A DNA stretch of 64,000 bases from Albimonas marina (GCF_029223255.1 NZ_JARHUC010000002.1:124001-188000); one strand, 5' to 3'; shown: positions 7,595 through 17,290, counted from the stretch's first letter. The notes: generated from the sequence alone by a model not told the origin. Made by a program: numbers and translations.

Positions 7595-8563
7595 ATGCGC
7601 CCGACCTCCCGCCAGACGCGACCCGCGTCCTCCCTTCTCGCCGCCGCCGCCGCGCTTCTCGCGGGCGCCGTCGCGGCCGCGCCGGCCCAGGCCCAGACGG
7701 TCGCCATCGGCACCACCCAGGGCGGCGCGACCAACCAGCTCGCCATCGCCATCGCCAACGCCGTCTCCGAGGACGGCGCGGTGCAGATGCGCCCGCAGAT
7801 CATGGCCAACACCTCGCAGTACATCCCGCTGGTGAACGCCGGCCAGATCGAGTTCGGCGTCGCGAACTATCCGCAGACCTGGTACGCGATCGCGGGCACG
7901 GGCATGTCGACCGAGCCGAACCCGAACCTCGCGATGGTCGCCAACCTGTTTCCCTTCAAGGCCGGGATCGTGACGCCGGAGTCGGCGGGCATCAAGACCT
8001 TCGCCGACGTGAAGGGCAAGGGCGTGCCCCGCTTCCCCGACAATTCGCTGGGCGAGTTCGTGATCCGCATGGCGCTGGCCGCCGGCGGGCTGACCTACGC
8101 CGACGTGACCGAGGTCCCCGTCTCCAACTTCCCGCGCATGTACGAGGCGCTGAAGGCCGGCCAGACCGTGATCTCGATCTCGGCCGTCGGCTCGCGTCCC
8201 GCCTATGACCTCGAGGCCTCTCTCGGCGACATCCAGTTCCTCTCGATGACCGAGGAGAACCTGCCGATGATGAAGGAGCTGATGCCCGGCATCTTCCTGT
8301 TCCCGCTCGAGGCCTCCGAGGAGATCCCGGGCCTGGACGAGCCGGCCACGATCTTCGCCTACAACTACCTGATGTGGGCCAACAAGGACGTGCCGGACGA
8401 GACGGTCGCCGCTGTGGTGAAGTCGATCCACGCCCACGCGACCGACCTCAAGGAGTCCTCGCCGATGTGGAACGAGTTCGACCCCTCGAAGCTGTGCAGC
8501 GACGTCGAGCTCGAGTTCCACCCCGGCGCGCTGGCGGCGTGCAAGGAGTTGGGGATCAACTGA
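7595..8563 (+). CDS. TAXI-family TRAP transporter solute-binding protein
   Basis: 322 residues with a Sec signal peptide ending about residue 34 (PAQAQ). The mature start TVAIGTTQGGATNQLAIAIANAVS is the typical TAXI opening, and the family's Gly/Phe-rich NSLGEF and EEIPGLDEPATIFAYNYLMWANKDVPDE segments follow. TAXI proteins capture small acids in the periplasm for a DctQM-type permease, here the next gene, 44 bases on. ATG 7595 is preceded by AGGAAAGGA. Its position beside the monooxygenase operon and the 7480 operator suggests it imports that pathway's substrate (inference). Confidence 0.93.
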   Translation: MRPTSRQTRPASSLLAAAAALLAGAVAAAPAQAQTVAIGTTQGGATNQLAIAIANAVSEDGAVQMRPQIMANTSQYIPLVNAGQIEFGVANYPQTWYAIAGTGMSTEPNPNLAMVANLFPFKAGIVTPESAGIKTFADVKGKGVPRFPDNSLGEFVIRMALAAGGLTYADVTEVPVSNFPRMYEALKAGQTVISISAVGSRPAYDLEASLGDIQFLSMTEENLPMMKELMPGIFLFPLEASEEIPGLDEPATIFAYNYLMWANKDVPDETVAAVVKSIHAHATDLKESSPMWNEFDPSKLCSDVELEFHPGALAACKELGIN

Positions 8564-8607
8564 TCCCCTCCCCATCCTTCCCTGACGGCTGACGACGAAA
8601 GGCGACC

Positions 8608-10509
8608 ATGAACGGGCGCATCCTCATTCCGATCCAGTGGACCCTGTGCCTCCTGGTCGCCCTTCTCCCCGTCGCCTGGGCGCTGAACGCGCCGCTCTGG
8701 CTCGGCCTCCTGCTCTACCCCGAGCAGGTGGCCGGGCTGATGCTGGGCCTCTCGGCCTGCACGGTCTACCTGCGCTCGGCGCCCGAGCGCGACGGGCCGC
8801 TGCTCTACGTCGACCTCGCGCTCGCGGCCGCGAGCCTGTGGGTCGGCATCCACATCCTGCTGCGCTTCCCGGTCCTGTCCGAGGGCGCGTTCTTCCACCC
8901 CGAGGAGAGCCTCGCGCTGGGCGTGGGCATCGCCGTAGTCTCGCTGGAGGGCCTGCGCCGCCTGGGCGCGTGGAGCCTGATCGCGATCCTGGGCGCGCTG
9001 GTCCTCTACGCGCTCTTCTCCGACATGGTGCCGGGCAAGCTCCAGGGCCGCCCGATCCCGGCCGCCGACATCGTGCGCTTCATCGGCGTGGACTCGGCCG
9101 CCACCCTGGGCTCGGCCCTCCAGGTCGCGGCCTTCGTGGTGGTGCTGTTCATCGTCTTCGGCCGGCTGCTGGTGATCACCGGCGGCGCGGGCGTGCTGAC
9201 CGACGCGGCCCGCGCGCTGGCGGGCGAGAAGCGCGGCGCGACGGCGAAGATGGCGGTGATCGCCTCTGCCTTCATGGGGTCGATCTCGGGCTCCGCCGTC
9301 TCCAACGTGATGTCCACGGGCGTGGTCACCATCCCGGCGATGAAGAAGGCGGGCTTCAAGCCCAAGACCGCCGGCGCGATCGAGGCGGTGGCCTCGACCG
9401 GCGGCCAGATCCTGCCGCCCGTGATGGGCGCGGCCGCCTTCCTGATGTCCGAATTCCTGCAGATGCCCTACCGGGACATCATCATCGCGGCCCTGATCCC
9501 CGCGCTCCTCTACTTCTACGCCGTCTACGTGCAGATCACGCTGCTGGCCGACAAGCACGAGCTGGGCGCGGGCGAGCAGGAGGCCGCCAAGCCCGCCGCC
9601 GAGATCCTGCGCCACGCGATGGTGGTGATCGTGCCCATCGGGGCGCTGCTGACCGGCATGTTCGCCTTCAACATGGAGGCGGAGCGCGCGGTGGTCTGGG
9701 CCTCGATCGCGCTGCTGGCGATCGGGCTCCTGAACCTCGCCAACCTGCACCGCATCAGCCTGGGCGACGTGGCGCGCGCGGTCTACGACGCCGGGCGCGA
9801 CGCGGCCGAGATCCTGCTGATCTGCGCGGTCGCTGGCATGATCATCGGGCTGCTCAGCTCCTCGGGCCTGTCGTTCGGGCTGTCCTTCGTGCTGCTGCAG
9901 CTCGGCCAAGACTCGCTGCTGCTGCTCCTGCTGCTGACGGCGGCGGTGTCGATCATCCTCGGGATGGGGCTGCCGACCTCGGGCGTCTACCTGCTGCTCG
10001 CGACCCTCTCGGCGCCGCCGCTGGTGCAGCTCGGCATCGGCAAGCTCGAGGCGCATTTCTTCGTCTTCTACTTCGGCCTGCTCTCGATGATCTCGCCCCC
10101 CGTGGCGCTGGCGAGCTTCGCGGCCGCCTCGATGGCCGGGGCCAAGGCGATGGCGACGGCGTGGGAGAGCGTGCGCCTGGGCTGGATCGCCTTCGTGCTG
10201 CCCTTCGTCTTCGTCTATCACCCGGGCCTGCTGATGCAGGGCACGGCGTGGGAGATCGCGGCGGCCACGGTCACCACCGTGGTGGCGGTGCCGATGGTCA
10301 CCGCGGCGCTGCTGGGCTTCGGCCGGCGCCGCCTGAACCCGGTCGAGCGGCTGGTCGCGATCGGCCTCGGCGCCCTGTGCCTGCTGCCGCCGGGCGAGGT
10401 GATGTGGATGACGGCGGCCACCTGGATCGCCACCGCCGCCTCGATCGCGGTGCTGGTCCTCCACACGCGCCGCAACGCGCTGCCCGGCGGGGCGACGGGC
10501 CGGGCCTGA
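8608..10509 (+). CDS. TRAP transporter fused small-large permease (DctQM fusion, TAXI type)
   Basis: 633 residues, largely hydrophobic, the usual length of fused 4TM/12TM TRAP permeases. The N-terminal quarter carries the DctQ-like helices (residues about 1-140). The rest is DctM-like, with conserved SISGSAVSNVMSTG, ASTGGQILPPVMGAAAFLMSEF and LGMGLPTSGVYLLLATLSAPPL stretches. It works with the TAXI binding protein directly upstream as a sodium- or proton-driven importer for organic acids. A GC hairpin at 10543 follows. There are no sequence oddities. Confidence 0.95.
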   Translation: MNGRILIPIQWTLCLLVALLPVAWALNAPLWLGLLLYPEQVAGLMLGLSACTVYLRSAPERDGPLLYVDLALAAASLWVGIHILLRFPVLSEGAFFHPEESLALGVGIAVVSLEGLRRLGAWSLIAILGALVLYALFSDMVPGKLQGRPIPAADIVRFIGVDSAATLGSALQVAAFVVVLFIVFGRLLVITGGAGVLTDAARALAGEKRGATAKMAVIASAFMGSISGSAVSNVMSTGVVTIPAMKKAGFKPKTAGAIEAVASTGGQILPPVMGAAAFLMSEFLQMPYRDIIIAALIPALLYFYAVYVQITLLADKHELGAGEQEAAKPAAEILRHAMVVIVPIGALLTGMFAFNMEAERAVVWASIALLAIGLLNLANLHRISLGDVARAVYDAGRDAAEILLICAVAGMIIGLLSSSGLSFGLSFVLLQLGQDSLLLLLLLTAAVSIILGMGLPTSGVYLLLATLSAPPLVQLGIGKLEAHFFVFYFGLLSMISPPVALASFAAASMAGAKAMATAWESVRLGWIAFVLPFVFVYHPGLLMQGTAWEIAAATVTTVVAVPMVTAALLGFGRRRLNPVERLVAIGLGALCLLPPGEVMWMTAATWIATAASIAVLVLHTRRNALPGGATGRA

Positions 10510-10542
10510 CGCCCCCGCGCCCCCTTGCGAGTTTGCGATCCG

Positions 10543-10568
10543 CGCCGCCCGGCCCCCGCCGGGCGGCG
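10543..10568 (+). terminator. GC-rich hairpin after the TRAP operon, weak terminator
   Basis: A 10-bp perfect stem (CGCCGCCCGG / CCGGGCGGCG) with a six-base loop lies 34 bases after the permease stop. Only a short mixed TC stretch follows, so it is either a weak intrinsic terminator or a 3'-end stabiliser. The ABC transporter gene begins 210 bases further on. Confidence 0.5.
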
Positions 10569-10777
10569 TCCGCGTCTTCGCAGGCGCCGCACGCGACGCG
10601 GCGCCGCGACCTGAACGGGCCGCATCCGAAAATTCATTTGTGGACACGCGCTATCGATATTTGCACGCTTGCCCCCGGAGGCGGGATTCCCCGCCCCGGA
10701 TAATCATGGGCGCGGCCTCGACGCCGCCCCGAACCCGCCGCGCCTGACCGGCGCGGCGAGCAACAGCGGAGGGTCAC

Positions 10778-12391
10778 ATGAAATTCCTGGGCAGACGATC
10801 CCTGGGTCGGCTGGCGACGGTGGGAGTCGCCGCGGCGCTGATGGCGAGCGTGGCGGCAGGGCCCCTGCGCGCCGCCCCGCCCGCCGACACCTTCGTCATG
10901 GCGAAGGACATCTCCGACATCATCACCCTCGACCCGGCCGAGGTGTTCGAGTTCTCGGGCGGCGAGATCATCGCCCAGATCTACGACCGCCTGATGTGGT
11001 TCGAGCCGGACAACATGTCCAAGCTCGTCTGCGGCGTATGCGAGAGCTACGAGGTCTCGGAAGACGGCAAGACCATCACCTTCACCATGCGCGAGGGCAT
11101 GACCTTCGAGAGCGGCAACCCGGTCACCGCCGAGGACGTCGTCTACTCGCTGCGCCGGGTGGTGAAGCTCAACAAGACCCCGTCCTTCATCGTCACCCAG
11201 TTCGGCTGGACGCCGGAGAACGTGGACGAGCTGGTCTCGGTCGTCGACGGCAAGCCGGTGGTCAAGATCACCGAGGAGTTCTCGCCCGCGCTGGTGCTGA
11301 ACGCGCTGTCGGCCGGCGTCGCCTCGATCGTCGACATGAAGACCGTCGAGGAGCACGCGACCGACGGCGACATGGGCTACGCCTGGCTGAAGAACAACTC
11401 CGCCGGCTCGGGCCCGTTCAAGCTGCAGACCTGGAAGGCCAACGAGCTCGTCTCGATGACCGCCAACGAGAGCTTCCGCTCCGGCGCGCCGGGCGTGAAG
11501 CGCGCCATCGTGCGCCACGTGGCCGAGCCCGCGGCCCAGCGGCTGATGATCGAGAAGGGCGACATCGACCTCGCCCGCGACCTGACGCCGGACATGGTCG
11601 CGGCGCTCGAGGGCGACGCCTCGGTCAAGGTGCAGACCGACGCCAAGGCGGCCCTGATCTACATGGCCGGCAACCAGGACCACGAGATTCTGGGCAATCC
11701 CAAGGTGATGGAGGCGATCCGCTACCTCGTCGACTACAAGGGCATGGCCGACAGCTTCCTGAAGGGCCAGTTCAAGGTCCACCAGGCCGCCTGGCCCGAG
11801 GGGATGTGGGCCGGCTACAACGAGACGCCCTACCACCTCGACGTCGAGAAGGCGAAGGCCCTGCTGGCCGAGGCCGGCTATCCCGACGGGTTCGAGATCC
11901 AGATGGATACGCTGAACCAGTCGCCCTACCCCGAAATCGCGCAGGCGGTTCAGGCGACGCTCGCGCAGGCCGGCATCAAGGCCTCGATCACCACGGCCGA
12001 GGGCAAGACGCTGTGGCCGATGTACCGGGCGCGCAAGCACGCCCTGATCCTCGCCCAGTGGTCGCCGGACTACGTCGACCCCCACTCGAACCTCGACGCC
12101 TTCGCCCACAACCCGGACAACTCCCCGGAGGCGAAGCTGACCGGCGTGCTCGCGTGGCGCAACGCCTGGATGGACCCGACCATGAACGAGATGGTCGTCT
12201 CCGCCCGCAACGAGATCGACGTGGACAAGCGCGAGCAGGAGTACTTCGACATCCAGGAGAAGCTGATGCACGAAGGCCCCTACGCGATCCTGTTCCAGCA
12301 GACCGAGCAGGCGGTGATGCGGGCCGACGTGGAGGGCTTCGTCTCGGGCCCGACCTTCGACCTGATCTACTACCGCACCGTCACGAAGTGA
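10778..12391 (+). CDS. ABC transporter substrate-binding protein, family 5 (oligopeptide/dipeptide type)
   Basis: 537 residues with a signal peptide ending near residue 32 (PLRAAP). Family-5 signatures are the LDPAEVFEFSGGEIIAQIYDRLMWFEP segment, the EVSEDGKTITFTMREGMTFESGNPVTAEDVVYSLRR block and the late DPHSNLDAFAHNPDN. It has no lipobox Cys, so it is a soluble periplasmic protein. It starts a five-gene operon with two permeases and two ATPases, a complete Opp/Dpp/Nik-class importer. Ligands of this class include peptides, opines and glycosides; the sequence does not tell which. Confidence 0.94.
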   Translation: MKFLGRRSLGRLATVGVAAALMASVAAGPLRAAPPADTFVMAKDISDIITLDPAEVFEFSGGEIIAQIYDRLMWFEPDNMSKLVCGVCESYEVSEDGKTITFTMREGMTFESGNPVTAEDVVYSLRRVVKLNKTPSFIVTQFGWTPENVDELVSVVDGKPVVKITEEFSPALVLNALSAGVASIVDMKTVEEHATDGDMGYAWLKNNSAGSGPFKLQTWKANELVSMTANESFRSGAPGVKRAIVRHVAEPAAQRLMIEKGDIDLARDLTPDMVAALEGDASVKVQTDAKAALIYMAGNQDHEILGNPKVMEAIRYLVDYKGMADSFLKGQFKVHQAAWPEGMWAGYNETPYHLDVEKAKALLAEAGYPDGFEIQMDTLNQSPYPEIAQAVQATLAQAGIKASITTAEGKTLWPMYRARKHALILAQWSPDYVDPHSNLDAFAHNPDNSPEAKLTGVLAWRNAWMDPTMNEMVVSARNEIDVDKREQEYFDIQEKLMHEGPYAILFQQTEQAVMRADVEGFVSGPTFDLIYYRTVTK

Positions 12392-12401
12392 GGGCCCTCG
12401 C

Positions 12402-13463
12402 TTGACGGATCGGACGAGCGCGGCGGCGTCGGGAGGTTTCCCGGCGGCGCCGCGCGCCCTCAAGGCCACGGCGGGCGCGGTCCTGTCGCTGGTCCTCACC
12501 TTCCTCGGCCTCACCGCGATCACCTTCGTGATCGGGCGCGTGATGCCCGCGGACCCGGTGCTGGCGGTCGTGGGCGACCGCGCCTCGGAGGAGGCCTACC
12601 AGCGCGTGTTCCTCGAGATGGGCTTGGACAAGCCCCTCTACGAGCAATACCTGCGCTACCTGGGCCAGATCCTGACCGGGGATTTCGGCACCTCGATCAT
12701 GACCACGCGCCCGGTGACCGAGGACATCCTGCGCTTCTTCCCCGCGACGCTGGAGCTGGCGACGCTGGCGACGCTGGTCGGCTGCCTGCTGGGCATCCCC
12801 ATGGGCGTCTGGGCCGCGGTCAACCAGGGCCGCTGGATAGACCACGCGGTGCGCGTGCTGGGCCTCGCGGGCTATTCCGTGCCGGTGTTCTGGCTGGGCA
12901 TGGTCGGGCTGCTGGTCTTCTACGGCAATCTCGGCTGGGTCGCGGGACCGGGCCGGATCGACATCTATTACGACGGCGTCGTCGACAGCGTGACCGGGGT
13001 GATCCTGTTCGACAGCGCCCTGCAGGGCGAGTGGGACATCTTCTGGAACGCGGTCAGCCACCTGGTCCTTCCGGCCTCGGTGCTGGGGCTCTACGCGCTG
13101 GCCTACATCGCGCGCATGACCCGCAGCTTCATGCTCGACCAGCTGGGGCAGGAATACATCCTCGCCGCGCGCATCAAGGGCGCCTCCGAGGCCGCGGTGA
13201 TCTGGAAGCACGCCTTCCGAAACGTGCTGGTGCAGCTGATCACCATCATCGGCCTGACCTACGCCTCGCTGCTGGAGGGCTCGGTGCTGACCGAGACCGT
13301 CTTCGCCTGGCCCGGCATCGGCCAGTACATCACCACCTCGCTGTTCAACGCCGACATGAACGCGGTTCTGGGCGGAACGGTCGTGGTGGGCATCTGCTTC
13401 GTGGGGATCAACATGCTCTCCGACCTGCTCTACAAGCTGGCCGACCCGAGGGCCCGGGCATGA
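12402..13463 (+). CDS. ABC transporter permease, DppB/OppB type
   Basis: 353 residues with six predicted membrane segments. The MPADPVLAVVGDRASEEAYQRV periplasmic loop and the EYILAARIKGASEAAVIWKHAFRN cytoplasmic EAA loop are diagnostic for the DppB family. The only start that gives a full N-terminus is TTG at 12402, ten bases after the binding-protein stop with a poor ribosome site, so translation may be coupled to the gene before. The N-terminal leader of about 25 residues (rich in Ala and Gly) is longer than usual. It pairs with the DppC-type permease 13 bases downstream. Confidence 0.92.
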   Translation: MTDRTSAAASGGFPAAPRALKATAGAVLSLVLTFLGLTAITFVIGRVMPADPVLAVVGDRASEEAYQRVFLEMGLDKPLYEQYLRYLGQILTGDFGTSIMTTRPVTEDILRFFPATLELATLATLVGCLLGIPMGVWAAVNQGRWIDHAVRVLGLAGYSVPVFWLGMVGLLVFYGNLGWVAGPGRIDIYYDGVVDSVTGVILFDSALQGEWDIFWNAVSHLVLPASVLGLYALAYIARMTRSFMLDQLGQEYILAARIKGASEAAVIWKHAFRNVLVQLITIIGLTYASLLEGSVLTETVFAWPGIGQYITTSLFNADMNAVLGGTVVVGICFVGINMLSDLLYKLADPRARA

Positions 13464-13476
13464 GGGGGGCGCGCGC

Positions 13477-14403
13477 ATGACCCTGGCCACGCAACCCCGC
13501 GCCGCGGGGCTCCGCGCCTGGCTGCTGGATCCCTCGCCCGCCTCCACCTGGCAAGCGCGGGCGCAGCGGGGATACCTCGGCTGGGTGAACTTCCGCGCCA
13601 ATCCGATCGCGATGGCGGGGTTCTTCATCGTCGTCTCGCTGCTGCTGGCGGCGGCCTTCGCGCCCTGGATCACCTCCAGCGACGGGCTCTCGCCCAACCT
13701 CGGCGCGCGCCTGCTGCCGCCCTCCTCCGAGCACTGGCTGGGCACCGACCAGCTGGGCCGGGACATCTTCGACCGGATCATCTGGGGATCGCGGATCACC
13801 CTCTACATCGTCATCCTGGTCTCGATCATCGTGGCGCCCATCGGCCTCGCGGTGGGGACCCTCGCGGGCTACGCGGGGGGCTGGGTCGACGCGGTCCTGA
13901 TGCGCATCGTCGACATCTTCCTCGCCTTCCCCCGCCTGATCCTGGCGCTGGCCTTCGTCGCCGCGCTCGGCGCGGGGATCGAGAACGCGGTGCTCGCCAT
14001 CGCGCTCACCACCTGGTCCCCTTACGCCCGCATCGCGCGGGCCGAGGTGCTGACCATCCGAAAGTCCGACTTCATCGTGGCGGCGGAGGCTCAGGGCGCC
14101 TCCACCTTCCGCATCATCCGCCGGCATGTCGTGCCGCTGTGCCTCGCCTCGGTCATCGTGCGGCTGACGCTCGACATGGCGGGCATCATCCTGACCGCGG
14201 CGGGTCTGGGGTTCCTCGGCCTCGGCGCGCAGCCGCCGCTGCCGGAATGGGGGGCGATGATCTCCACCGGCCGGCAGTTCCTGCTCGACCAGTGGTGGGT
14301 GCCCACCGCGCCCGGCTTCGCCATCTTCCTCGTCTCGCTCGGCTTCTGCCTGCTGGGCGACGGGCTGCGCGACGTCCTCGATCCCAAGAGCGCCTCGGCA
14401 TGA
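13477..14403 (+). CDS. ABC transporter permease, DppC/OppC type
   Basis: 308 residues. The N-terminal cytoplasmic segment with a first membrane helix (PIAMAGFFIVVSLLLAAAFAPW), the HWLGTDQLGRDIFDRIIWGSR block and the EAA loop SDFIVAAEAQGASTFRIIRRHVVP are typical of DppC proteins. It forms the second half of the channel with the preceding permease. Its stop overlaps the ATPase start (ATGA), implying coupled translation. Confidence 0.94.
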   Translation: MTLATQPRAAGLRAWLLDPSPASTWQARAQRGYLGWVNFRANPIAMAGFFIVVSLLLAAAFAPWITSSDGLSPNLGARLLPPSSEHWLGTDQLGRDIFDRIIWGSRITLYIVILVSIIVAPIGLAVGTLAGYAGGWVDAVLMRIVDIFLAFPRLILALAFVAALGAGIENAVLAIALTTWSPYARIARAEVLTIRKSDFIVAAEAQGASTFRIIRRHVVPLCLASVIVRLTLDMAGIILTAAGLGFLGLGAQPPLPEWGAMISTGRQFLLDQWWVPTAPGFAIFLVSLGFCLLGDGLRDVLDPKSASA

Positions 14404-15266
14404 GCATGGAAAAGCCCCTGGTCGAGGTCGAGGACCTCCACGTCTCCTTCCGCACGCCCCACGGCATGGTCGAGGCCGTGCGCGGCGTCTCCTTCACCCT
14501 GGGGCGGGAGCGGCTGGGCATCGTGGGCGAGAGCGGCTCGGGCAAGTCGCAGACCGGCCGCGCCATCCTGGGCCTGACGGCGCGCAACGGGCGGATCGAC
14601 GCCAAAAAGATGACGTTCGACGGGATCGACCTGCTGAACGCCTCCCGCCGCACGCTGCGCAGGATCCGCGGGGCGCGGATCTCGATGATCATGCAGGATC
14701 CGCGCTTCTCCCTGAACCCGGTGGTGAAGGTGGGCGAGCAGATCGCCGAGGCCTACGCGATCCACGCCAAGGTCGGCGCCCGGGTGGCGCGCCGGCGGGC
14801 GCTGGAGATGCTGGAGACCGTGCAGATCCGCGAGCCGGAGAAGGTCTTCAACCTCTACCCCCACCAGGTCTCGGGCGGCATGGGCCAGCGGGTGATGATC
14901 GCGATGATGCTGATCCCCGAACCCGACGTGCTGATCGCGGACGAGCCGACCTCGGCCCTCGACGTCACCGTGCAGATGCAGGTGCTCGCCCTGCTCGACG
15001 ACATGGTGCGGGAGCGGGGGATGGGGCTGGTGCTGATCTCCCACGATCTGCACCTCGTCGCCAGCTTCTGCGACCGGGTGATCGTGATGTACGGCGGCCG
15101 GATCATGGAGGTGCTGGAGGCCGGGCGCCTGCACGAGGCGCAGCATCCCTACACCCGCGGCCTGCTGAACTGCCTGCCCAGCCTCGAACACCGCCAGGAG
15201 ATGCTGCCCGTGCTCGACCGCGACCCCGCCTGGCTGACCGAGACGGTCGTGGGGGCCGCGCGATGA
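14400..15266 (+). CDS. ABC transporter ATP-binding protein, DppD/OppD type
   Basis: 288 residues. Walker A GESGSGKS at about residue 44, signature VSGGMGQR, Walker B LIADEPTSALD and the switch His in LISHD are intact. The C-terminal HPYTRGLL block belongs to the oligopeptide ATPase family. The C-terminus is short compared with typical DppD (about 320-330 residues) and lacks the cysteine-rich iron-sulphur motif often seen there. It overlaps both neighbours by four bases. Confidence 0.94.
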   Translation: MSMEKPLVEVEDLHVSFRTPHGMVEAVRGVSFTLGRERLGIVGESGSGKSQTGRAILGLTARNGRIDAKKMTFDGIDLLNASRRTLRRIRGARISMIMQDPRFSLNPVVKVGEQIAEAYAIHAKVGARVARRRALEMLETVQIREPEKVFNLYPHQVSGGMGQRVMIAMMLIPEPDVLIADEPTSALDVTVQMQVLALLDDMVRERGMGLVLISHDLHLVASFCDRVIVMYGGRIMEVLEAGRLHEAQHPYTRGLLNCLPSLEHRQEMLPVLDRDPAWLTETVVGAAR

Positions 15267-16051
15267 GCGCCCCGATGATCGAGATCGAGGACCTCTCGAT
15301 CCACTTCGGCGCAGGCCCCAGCCGGGTGCAGGCGGTGCGCAACGTCTCCTTCGCGGTCGCCGAGGGCGAAAGCTACGGGCTGGTGGGCGAGAGCGGATCG
15401 GGCAAGTCCACGATCCTGCGCGCCATCGCGCGGATCAACCCGCACTGGACCGGCGCGATCCGGGTGAACGGGCGGGAGCTGACGGCCCGACGCTCGAAGG
15501 CCGAGGCGCGGGCGATGCAGATGGTCTTCCAGGACCCCTACGGCGCCCTGCACCCCCGCCACACCGTCGACGCCATCCTGCGCGAGCCGCTGGAGATCCA
15601 CGGCCTGGACGACCGCGACCGCCGGATCCTGGGCGCGCTGCGCGACGTGGGCCTGGGCCCCGAGTTCCGCTTCCGCTACCCCCACCAGATCTCCGGCGGC
15701 CAGCGCCAGCGCATCGCGGTGGCCCGCGCCCTGATCCTGGAGCCCGAGATCCTGCTGCTGGACGAGCCGACCTCCGCGCTCGACGTCTCGGTGCAGGCGG
15801 AGATCCTGAACCTGCTGAAACGGCTCCAGCAGGAGCGGGGGCTGACCTACCTGATGGTCTCCCACAACCTCGCGGTGGTGGCGCACCTGTGCGGGCGCGT
15901 GGCGGTGATGAACCGCGGCCGCATGGTCGAGGAGCTGACCGAGGAGACGCTGCGCGCCCACGCCCCGACCCAGCCCTACACCGCCCAGCTGATGTCCGCG
16001 ACCGAGGGCTACGACCGCGAGGCCGTGCGCGGCTACCGCACCTTCGACTGA
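15263..16051 (+). CDS. ABC transporter ATP-binding protein, DppF/OppF type
   Basis: 262 residues. Walker A GESGSGKS, a Q-loop in MVFQDPYGALHPRHTV, signature ISGGQRQR, Walker B LLLDEPTSALD and H-loop MVSHN are all visible. It is the second nucleotide-binding half of the heterodimeric Opp/Dpp-type motor and the last gene of the operon, ending 23 bases before an intrinsic terminator. It is shorter than usual (typically about 320 residues) because the C-terminal substrate-class region is reduced. Confidence 0.94.
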   Translation: MSAPMIEIEDLSIHFGAGPSRVQAVRNVSFAVAEGESYGLVGESGSGKSTILRAIARINPHWTGAIRVNGRELTARRSKAEARAMQMVFQDPYGALHPRHTVDAILREPLEIHGLDDRDRRILGALRDVGLGPEFRFRYPHQISGGQRQRIAVARALILEPEILLLDEPTSALDVSVQAEILNLLKRLQQERGLTYLMVSHNLAVVAHLCGRVAVMNRGRMVEELTEETLRAHAPTQPYTAQLMSATEGYDREAVRGYRTFD

Positions 16052-16074
16052 ACGCCCCCGCCCGAGGGAACCGA

Positions 16075-16112
16075 AAGGCCGCGCGATCCGAAGGGGTTGC
16101 GCGGCCTTCTTC
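16075..16112 (+). terminator. Intrinsic terminator of the Opp-type ABC operon
   Basis: A perfect 10-bp stem (AAGGCCGCGC / GCGCGGCCTT) with a 14-base loop is followed by a short T-rich run, 23 bases after the stop of the last ATPase gene. Confidence 0.8.
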
Positions 16113-16205
16113 ATGCGCGCGCCCTGCCCGGCCGCGCCGTTCCGCGCCCGGGCGCGCGGCGCGATCCCGGCCGGCGGCAGGTTAATAGAGCGTCGCATTA
16201 AAATG

Positions 16206-16234
16206 TTGCTTTGAAAAATCCGCGAGCCTAGCGT
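16206..16234 (+). promoter_or_regulatory. Candidate sigma-70-type promoter of the sugar ABC operon
   Basis: TTGCTT and TAGCGT are separated by exactly 17 bases inside an unusually AT-rich patch (16185-16235) for this genome. The expected start would lie near 16241, about 48 bases before the first permease. No operator for a LacI- or ROK-type regulator was evident. Confidence 0.5.
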
Positions 16235-16288
16235 CGGCCCGTCGACGCCCCCGACTCAACAGAGGGGCGCGGCGCTGGGAGGATGGGA

Positions 16289-17290
16289 ATGCCGGCGATC
16301 GGTCTCGCCGCGCGCAGCGGCGCGCGCAAACGCTTCGCGGTCACTCAGGAACAGGTCGTGATCCTCGTCACGCTGGCGGCGCTGGCGGCGTTCTCGCTGA
16401 CGCTCGACGGCTTCGCGACGGTGGGCAACATGGTCTCGCTGGCGCGCAACGTGGCGATCCTGGGGATCATGGCGCTGGCCATGGGCATCGTGGTGATCGG
16501 GCGGGGCCTGGACCTGTCGGTGGTGGCGATCATGGTGGCGAGTTCGGGCGTCGTGCTCGAGGCGCTGAACGCCGGCTGGGGCCTCGCGCCGGCGCTGGCG
16601 GCCGGCCTCGCGGTCGCGGTGCTGATCGGGCTGATCAACGGCTACGTCATCGCCTTCCTCGAGGTCTCCCCCCTCTTCGCGACGCTGGCGATGACCTTCG
16701 TCATCTCGGGTTCGACCCGCTATCTGATGGGCAAGCTGGTGGCCTACCCGCCCGCCGACGCGGACGCGTTCCTGGCCCTCGGCCAGGGCAAGGCGCTGGG
16801 CCTGCCCGCGCCGATCATCGGCTTCCTGGTGATGGCGCTGCTGGTCCACCTGTTCCTGTCGCGCACCGTGCCCGGCCGCTTCATCTACGCCTTCGGCGAC
16901 AACGCCGAGGCCGCGCGTCTGGCGGGCGTCGGCACCCGTCCGCTGATCCTCTTCATGTACATGCTCTCGGCCGCCATCGCCTTCGTGGCCGGCATCGCGC
17001 TGACCGCCTCCACCGCCGGCCTGAACCTGCGCTACGTCGAGAGCACGGCGATCTTCGACGTGGTCCTGGTGGTCGTTCTGGGCGGCATCAGCCTGGTCGG
17101 CGGGCGCGGCGGCGTGCTCAGCGTCATCGCCGGCACCGCCCTGATCGGCACGCTGCTCAACGGGCTGACGATCCTCGATTTCTCGAACCTCACGCAGGAC
17201 ATCGTGAAGGGCCTGGTCCTGCTGGGGGCCATCATCATCGACAACCGGCTGCACCCCCGCGACGAGGAGACCGCCAAGCAGGGGGACTGA
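16289..17290 (+). CDS. Sugar ABC transporter permease (RbsC/CUT2 type)
   Basis: 333 residues and about eight to ten membrane segments. The ALAMGIVVIGRGLDLSVVAIMV, LINGYVIAFLEVSPLFATLA and LGGISLVGGRGGVLSVIAGTALIGTLLNG stretches mark the ribose-type permease family. ATG 16289 is favoured because GGGAGG sits six bases upstream; an in-frame ATG at 16283 touches that ribosome site. It is the first gene of an operon with a binding protein, a second permease fused to a lactonase-like domain, another lactonase-like protein, an ATPase and an SDR. Confidence 0.94.
   Translation: MPAIGLAARSGARKRFAVTQEQVVILVTLAALAAFSLTLDGFATVGNMVSLARNVAILGIMALAMGIVVIGRGLDLSVVAIMVASSGVVLEALNAGWGLAPALAAGLAVAVLIGLINGYVIAFLEVSPLFATLAMTFVISGSTRYLMGKLVAYPPADADAFLALGQGKALGLPAPIIGFLVMALLVHLFLSRTVPGRFIYAFGDNAEAARLAGVGTRPLILFMYMLSAAIAFVAGIALTASTAGLNLRYVESTAIFDVVLVVVLGGISLVGGRGGVLSVIAGTALIGTLLNGLTILDFSNLTQDIVKGLVLLGAIIIDNRLHPRDEETAKQGD

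Noticed and set aside
8365-10647. Long minus-strand frame opposite the TRAP permease
   Set aside because: Rich in Arg, Gln, His and Gly with no domains, as expected for antisense frames of GC-rich membrane genes.
10637-10659. Operator before the Opp-type ABC operon (TTGTGGACAC and TATCGATA)
   Set aside because: Spacing differs from the HutC-like sites, and the short palindrome alone is too weak to assign; a GATAAT at 10699 has no fitting -35.
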